DNA of 64,000 nucleotides, taken from positions 157,514 through 221,513 of the forward strand of contig NZ_PKUS01000010.1 in assembly GCF_002866825.1 (NCBI RefSeq), read 5' to 3'. Under the pieces are notes generated by a model. That model made no database searches. It worked only from the letters and a program-made list of their open reading frames with translations, and was not told the DNA's origin. The first letter of the stretch is position 1; every line of letters starts with the position of its first letter. The position numbers were made by a program, and so were the translations under genes. Origin of the DNA: Pseudohalioglobus lutimaris. Lineage in GTDB: Bacteria; Pseudomonadota; Gammaproteobacteria; Pseudomonadales; Halieaceae. Of the stretch, positions 59,440 through 64,000 are shown in pieces.

Positions 59440-59907
59440 TTACATGTAGATAAAGATTAGCTCATAAATGACCGCAGGTCGCTCGTCCTGACCCACTACA
59501 TGCACGTGCTGCTCCATCACCATCTTGGTACCCTTGGACGTCGTGCTGACCTCCTTGATCCGGCTGCGGCTGCGGATAGAGCAGCCCACGGGTACGACGC
59601 CGGTGAAACGCAATTTGTCAGACCCATAGTTGAGCATATTGTTGAAGCCAGTGACCTCGTAGGACGGCTCTGAGCGCATCTTGGGTATCAGCACCAGGGT
59701 CAGGAAGCCATGCGCTACAGTGCAACCAAAAGGGCTGTCTGTCTTCGCCTTCTCAGGGTCGGTATGAATCCAGTAGTCGTCCCCGGTCAACTCGGCAAAC
59801 TGATTCACCATCTCCTGGGTCACTTCTACCTCACCACTCCAGGGACCAAACTCGTCGCTTACCAGCGCCTGCATCCCCTCTACGTCATCGTAACGATACT
59901 GTTTCAC
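59440..59907 (-). CDS. MaoC-family enoyl-CoA hydratase
   Basis: A 155-residue hot-dog protein. GTG 59907 is chosen because GGAG lies upstream and the protein begins like other MaoC proteins (VKQYRYDDVEGMQALVSDEFG). 'VNQFAELTGDDYWIHTDPEKAKTDSPFGCTVAHGFLTLVLIPKM' is the complete catalytic Asp-His hydratase motif. It probably hydrates an enoyl-CoA in the same pathway as the thiolase and SDR across the divergent promoter region (59908-60174). Confidence 0.88.
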   Translation of the reverse strand: MKQYRYDDVEGMQALVSDEFGPWSGEVEVTQEMVNQFAELTGDDYWIHTDPEKAKTDSPFGCTVAHGFLTLVLIPKMRSEPSYEVTGFNNMLNYGSDKLRFTGVVPVGCSIRSRSRIKEVSTTSKGTKMVMEQHVHVVGQDERPAVIYELIFIYM

Positions 59908-60165
59908 TTCGCTTTCTCCACTTGACCAATAATCCGGGTATTCTACTTGCGCGGGGTCGTTGGGCGAGCGCGCGCAGGCAGTCATCCGCATGTGGCCTAA
60001 CCAGCTAAACCATTGTCTTATATCCTTTTCCCGGCCTGTAGGCGCCCCCCCCAACACGGCAGAATAGGCACACGTTTATGGCGCAATCTGTCATTGCCCA
60101 GCATCGACACTAAAGTAGACTTAGTCCCTTCTTTTCCCACAGGCGCTGCGGCGTCTTGTAAGTGA

Positions 60166-61353
<1,188 letters not shown>

Positions 61354-61382
61354 CTATTGTAGTTATACAAGGAGTATTACCC

Positions 61383-62297
61383 ATGGGAGACCTGAGCGGA
61401 AAAGTTGCCGTACTCACCGGCGCGGGCCGCGGCCTGGGCCGGGAAGAGGCTATCCAACTGGCCAAACAGGGCGCGCGTGTTGTGATCAACGACATCGACC
61501 TGCCCGACGCCAAGGAGGCTGCTGAATCAGCCGTTGAAGAAATCAAGAGCTTCGGCGGTGAGGCCATCGCCGTCTACGGTGACTGCGCAGACAGCGGTGA
61601 TGCCGAGAACCTGATGAAAACCACGCTGGACACATTTGGTGACCTCAACATACTGGTCAATAACGCAGGCTTCTGCCGCGACAAAACTATCTTCGGTATG
61701 TCCGATGAAGAGTTCGACTCTGTGGTGCGCGTTCACCTGCGCGGTCACTTCGTCAACATGCGCAACGCCACTGCCTACTGGCGCGAGAAGGCCAAGAGTG
61801 GTGCTGACGTATACGGCCGACTGATCAGCACTTCTTCCGAAGCGGCTTTCTATGGCAGCGCCGGTCAACCCAACTATGCTGCCGCCAAGGCAGGCATCAT
61901 TGCGATGACCATGGGAGCGGCCCAGTTGATGATCAAGTACGGCGTGACGGCCAATGTCATCATGCCCCGCGCCTTGACTGACATGACGGCTGGCGGCCAG
62001 ACTGCAGCCCTGTTCGCACCACCGGAAGATGGTGGTTTCCATGCGTTTGACCCGACCAATGTCGCGCCGCTGGTAGGCTACCTCGCCTCCCCCGAGGCAG
62101 GCAAGATTTCCGGAGAAGTGTTTGTCGTCTGGGGGAACCAGGTGCAAGTGGCGCAGCGCCCCACCCTGCGCGATCCCTTCATCAACCCCAAAGGCGAGGC
62201 CAAATGGGACGTTGAAGACCTGCATAGCACGATGGCAAGTCACTACGATGACAACTACATGCCTGTTTGGGGTGGTTTTTCAGTATCGCCAGTCTGA
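61383..62297 (+). CDS. Short-chain dehydrogenase (3-hydroxyacyl-CoA dehydrogenase type)
   Basis: A 304-residue SDR from ATG 61383 (AAGGAGTATTACCC upstream). 'VAVLTGAGRGLGREEAIQLAKQGARVVINDID' binds NAD and 'NNAGFCRDKTIFGMSDEEFDSVVRVHLRGHF' follows; the catalytic Tyr-x-x-x-Lys is in 'STSSEAAFYGSAGQPNYAAAKAGIIAMTMGAA'. The size and the C-terminal extension match Hsd4A-like/MFE-2-type 3-hydroxyacyl-CoA dehydrogenases for steroid side chains. It follows the thiolase by 29 bp. Confidence 0.93.
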   Translation: MGDLSGKVAVLTGAGRGLGREEAIQLAKQGARVVINDIDLPDAKEAAESAVEEIKSFGGEAIAVYGDCADSGDAENLMKTTLDTFGDLNILVNNAGFCRDKTIFGMSDEEFDSVVRVHLRGHFVNMRNATAYWREKAKSGADVYGRLISTSSEAAFYGSAGQPNYAAAKAGIIAMTMGAAQLMIKYGVTANVIMPRALTDMTAGGQTAALFAPPEDGGFHAFDPTNVAPLVGYLASPEAGKISGEVFVVWGNQVQVAQRPTLRDPFINPKGEAKWDVEDLHSTMASHYDDNYMPVWGGFSVSPV

Positions 62298-62321
62298 GCC
62301 TTTTTGCAGCTCGAAAAGCCA

Positions 62322-62350
62322 GGGGTCTCGCGTAAAGCGAGGCCCCTTTT
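62322..62350 (+). terminator. Rho-independent terminator after the SDR gene
   Basis: GGGGTCTCGC and GCGAGGCCCC pair (one G-T) around GTAAA and are followed by TTTT, 25 bp after the SDR stop. It closes the catabolic cluster. Confidence 0.8.
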
Positions 62351-62753
62351 AGGTTAAGGCTCTGCGAGGACCATGGCTATACAGGGAATCGGGCGGCAGC
62401 TATAGAACTGTAAACGTTCATTTTTTACGAAGACGCAATCCGGCTGCCATTGCACAGATTGTCAACTCCGCGGAGACGCTGGGGAAACGGTTCGTGAGCA
62501 GAAGCGGCTCCTCAGCATAGCTTACATAGCATTCATTGAATGCTCGAGCGAGACTTCACCATTCGATATACGAAAAGGACCCCGGTGGAAAAATAAACTC
62601 TGTTTCTTTATGAGCAGCAGGTTTGACTGATGTGAGCGAACGCTGATCGCTTCGTTGCAAATACTCCCGCTGCTGGTCGAAAGCGAGCCTTTCAGTTCCT
62701 GCAAAAAATTGAGCACGGGGACGACCGCTCTCACTTCAAAGCGGCCGCCGCAA
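62351..62753. other. Non-coding stretch at the right edge
   Basis: About 400 bp with no supported gene. A 70-codon reverse frame (62522-62734) has no recognisable family or start signal. A 15-bp palindrome GCATTCATTGAATGC occurs at 62529-62543. With the pseudogene next to it, this looks like decayed accessory DNA. Confidence 0.4.
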
Positions 62754-63225
62754 TTAGCGCGTCACATAGGCCTGCTGTAACTGTAGGTTGTCCACATAAG
62801 CGCGAAAGTCTGGGTCGTAATTTTCTTTACGTAAATTCCAGATGTGTTGAAATGACGGGGCTACCATGGGCTGGCTGTAGTCTTGCGAAAGGGCGTCCCA
62901 TACACTGCCGTCAAGATGGCCATTCTTATTTTCGAGAAAAGCGTTCTCCCAGGCACGGAAAAGTTAGTGCTCAAGATGGCCCACCGGACCGATTCTGCTT
63001 CTGTAATGTTGTCGTGAGACTCGTGGCGCGCACAAATATGTCCGTTATATCCTCGTTGGCAAAGGTCCTTGTAGCATCACGTAACTCACGCGACATATTG
63101 TGCATTGCTAACAGTCGTGCCTCCTTGTTCTGGTCACGAATCTGAACTGCGAGAAAAAGCAAAGATATGACCACGGCCGCCGCGCCTATAATTTCACCAA
63201 TGGCGCTTATTGCATCCCAATTCAT
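62754..63225 (-). pseudogene. Frameshifted membrane-anchored hypothetical gene
   Basis: From ATG 63225 the protein begins MNWDAISAIGEIIGAAAVVI with a membrane helix and continues to 'EDITDIFVRATSLT'. Near 63015 the frame must shift to read 'NITEAESVRWAILSTN', and near 62967 (one T lost in TTTT) it shifts again. It then reads 'FRAWENAFLENKNGHLDGSVWDALSQDYSQPMVAPSFQHIWNLRKENYDPDFRAYVDNLQ' to TAA at 62754-62756. The three pieces join into one familiar type of small membrane-anchored protein of unknown function. Two frameshifts make it a pseudogene unless they are sequencing errors. Confidence 0.75.
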
Positions 63226-63380
63226 GGCACTCCCTTATTTTTAGGTTTCTGTAAGGATAGACAGAGGGCCACTATGGGAGACGGTAGCTGCCCTCTATTT
63301 AACACAATACCCATGTACATCATTTTGGTGCCTGTACTAAAAAGATTCATATTCGCTTATAGGCCAGGAGCGGACGTTCA

Positions 63381-63857
63381 TTAACGCCTACAGCTGGGGG
63401 CGCTGTAAAGGCGTCCCACTTGCCTGTTCTTGTTAATGCGCATTTCTAGTGTGACCAGATAGTTTTCATTTGCCACCTCTGTGAATCCCATTCGCGTGTA
63501 AAGGTCAATCATTGAAGAACCTCGAAACGTTTTACATGTGATTTTGTCCTTACCTCTCACATTCATTTGCTCCAGAATCCATTCGTAGATCCTTGCACCA
63601 TAGACGCTACCTTGCGCTGACTTCGAAAGCTGCAATGTATGAATATATAGATCGCTATCGCGCCATTCTATGGAAAGGAATCCAATCCAGCTTGTGGAGC
63701 TGAAAATCGAATAATTCTCGTTGCGCCTAAAGTTTCTATCAATCCAGTCTTGATTCCATGGCAAGCCATACTCTTCATGATACGGGATCATGTTTTCGCG
63801 CATGGTCTCAAATGCGAGATCGTAATCAGTATCACAAATTGGGAATACACCGATCAT
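63381..63857 (-). CDS. GNAT-family N-acetyltransferase
   Basis: A 158-residue protein from ATG 63857. 'LYIHTLQLSKSAQGSVYGARIYEWILEQM' is the acetyl-CoA-binding loop region (S-A-Q-G-S-V-Y-G) and 'DLYTRMGFTEVANENYLVTLEM' the final strand of a GNAT fold. It is AT-richer than the core genes, pointing to recent acquisition. Substrate unknown. Confidence 0.75.
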   Translation of the reverse strand: MIGVFPICDTDYDLAFETMRENMIPYHEEYGLPWNQDWIDRNFRRNENYSIFSSTSWIGFLSIEWRDSDLYIHTLQLSKSAQGSVYGARIYEWILEQMNVRGKDKITCKTFRGSSMIDLYTRMGFTEVANENYLVTLEMRINKNRQVGRLYSAPSCRR

Positions 63858-64000
63858 GCGCTTTAGCGCCTGCCGCAGCGGCGCACGAACCGCGCGGCAG
63901 CTTGAGCGTCAGGCCGCGAAGGGGCGAACTGCCGGTTTGGTTTTACCCCGACATGACGGACACCCAGAAAAGAGTGGATAATCACCACTTAACAGAGGTA

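Noticed and set aside
62522..62734. 70-codon reverse frame
   Set aside because: No start signal, no recognisable domain, and it lies next to a decayed gene.
63384..63412. Inverted repeat ACGCCTACAGC/GCTGTAAAGGCGT near the GNAT 3' end as an attC site
   Set aside because: It lies inside the coding region, has a 7-nt loop and lacks a paired RYYYAAC/GTTRRRY arrangement like those at 7.5-10.1 kb.
63855..63920. CTGCCGC/GCGGCAG palindrome upstream of the GNAT start as an attC
   Set aside because: Boxes GCGCTAAAG and CGCTCAAG do not match the AAC/GTT core.

Overview
The window looks like part of the chromosome of a GC-rich marine-type gammaproteobacterium. gltX sits near a tRNA-Ala(GGC), and dusA, tal, hrpA, mnmC, mlaA, truC and a Cpx-type two-component system are all present. 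The combination with an HvfABC metallophore locus and a steroid-type side-chain catabolic cluster suggests the Cellvibrionales (Halieaceae/Spongiibacteraceae). That placement is inference; no rRNA or other phylogenetic marker was compared.

1-6.1 kb: envelope and metabolic genes, namely an F420-type luciferase-like oxidoreductase (cut by the window edge), an exported methyltransferase, a TehA/SLAC1-family permease, an alpha/beta-hydrolase lipoprotein and an exported M20 amidohydrolase.

6.3-12.5 kb: a visibly AT-richer accessory island that abuts the 3' end of a tRNA-Ala. Its core (about 7.2-10.1 kb, possibly to 10.5 kb) is an integron cassette array without an integrase in view. Small plus-strand genes are separated by 52-87 bp imperfect palindromes bounded by RYYYAAC/GTTRRRY-like boxes. 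In most cassettes the left box of the trailing site is the exact reverse complement of the right box that precedes the cassette, as expected for inserted circular cassettes. The cassettes encode two antibiotic-biosynthesis-monooxygenase-fold proteins, two GFA-family zinc proteins, a DUF1330 protein and three small membrane proteins. The island also holds a small gene interrupted by an in-frame TAG, two perfect palindromes (18 and 20 bp), an ankyrin-repeat membrane protein and an acetyltransferase.

12.5-25.4 kb: core genes. These include a TauD/TfdA oxygenase, an SlyD-like isomerase, the gltX operon (gltX, a double thioredoxin-fold protein, a TRIC-type channel, a YchJ protein), an asparaginase-truC-GST operon, dusA-tal, and mlaA followed by a response-regulator phosphatase and an anti-sigma antagonist.

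25.5-27.5 kb: an hvfA-hvfB-hvfC RiPP metallophore operon. Its precursor peptide carries eight EGxCG units in a mirror-symmetric order.

27.6-44.9 kb: hrpA, a MaoC hydratase, mnmC, a glutaminyl cyclase, a PreP-like M16 protease, a Spy/CpxP-like protein divergent from cpxR-cpxA, then a run of TauD oxygenase, amidoligase, class-I glutamine amidotransferase and a YqaA protein.

45-49.5 kb: an arsenic operon (arsR, GAPDH, arsJ, an ArsP-type permease, a small thioredoxin) preceded by three CATATAT repeats. It should convert arsenate to 1-arseno-3-phosphoglycerate and export it, and also export organoarsenicals.

49.5-62.3 kb: a catabolic region resembling steroid side-chain degradation. Two retro-aldolase modules (a thiolase-like aldolase with a DUF35 partner) and two acyl-CoA dehydrogenases lie on either side of a TetR gene and its likely operator. 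An MFS transporter, a DUF1214 protein, a MaoC hydratase, a canonical thiolase and a short-chain dehydrogenase follow.

62.3-64 kb: a decayed edge with a twice-frameshifted pseudogene and a GNAT acetyltransferase. No CRISPR array, insertion sequence, prophage, rRNA or plasmid function was seen.
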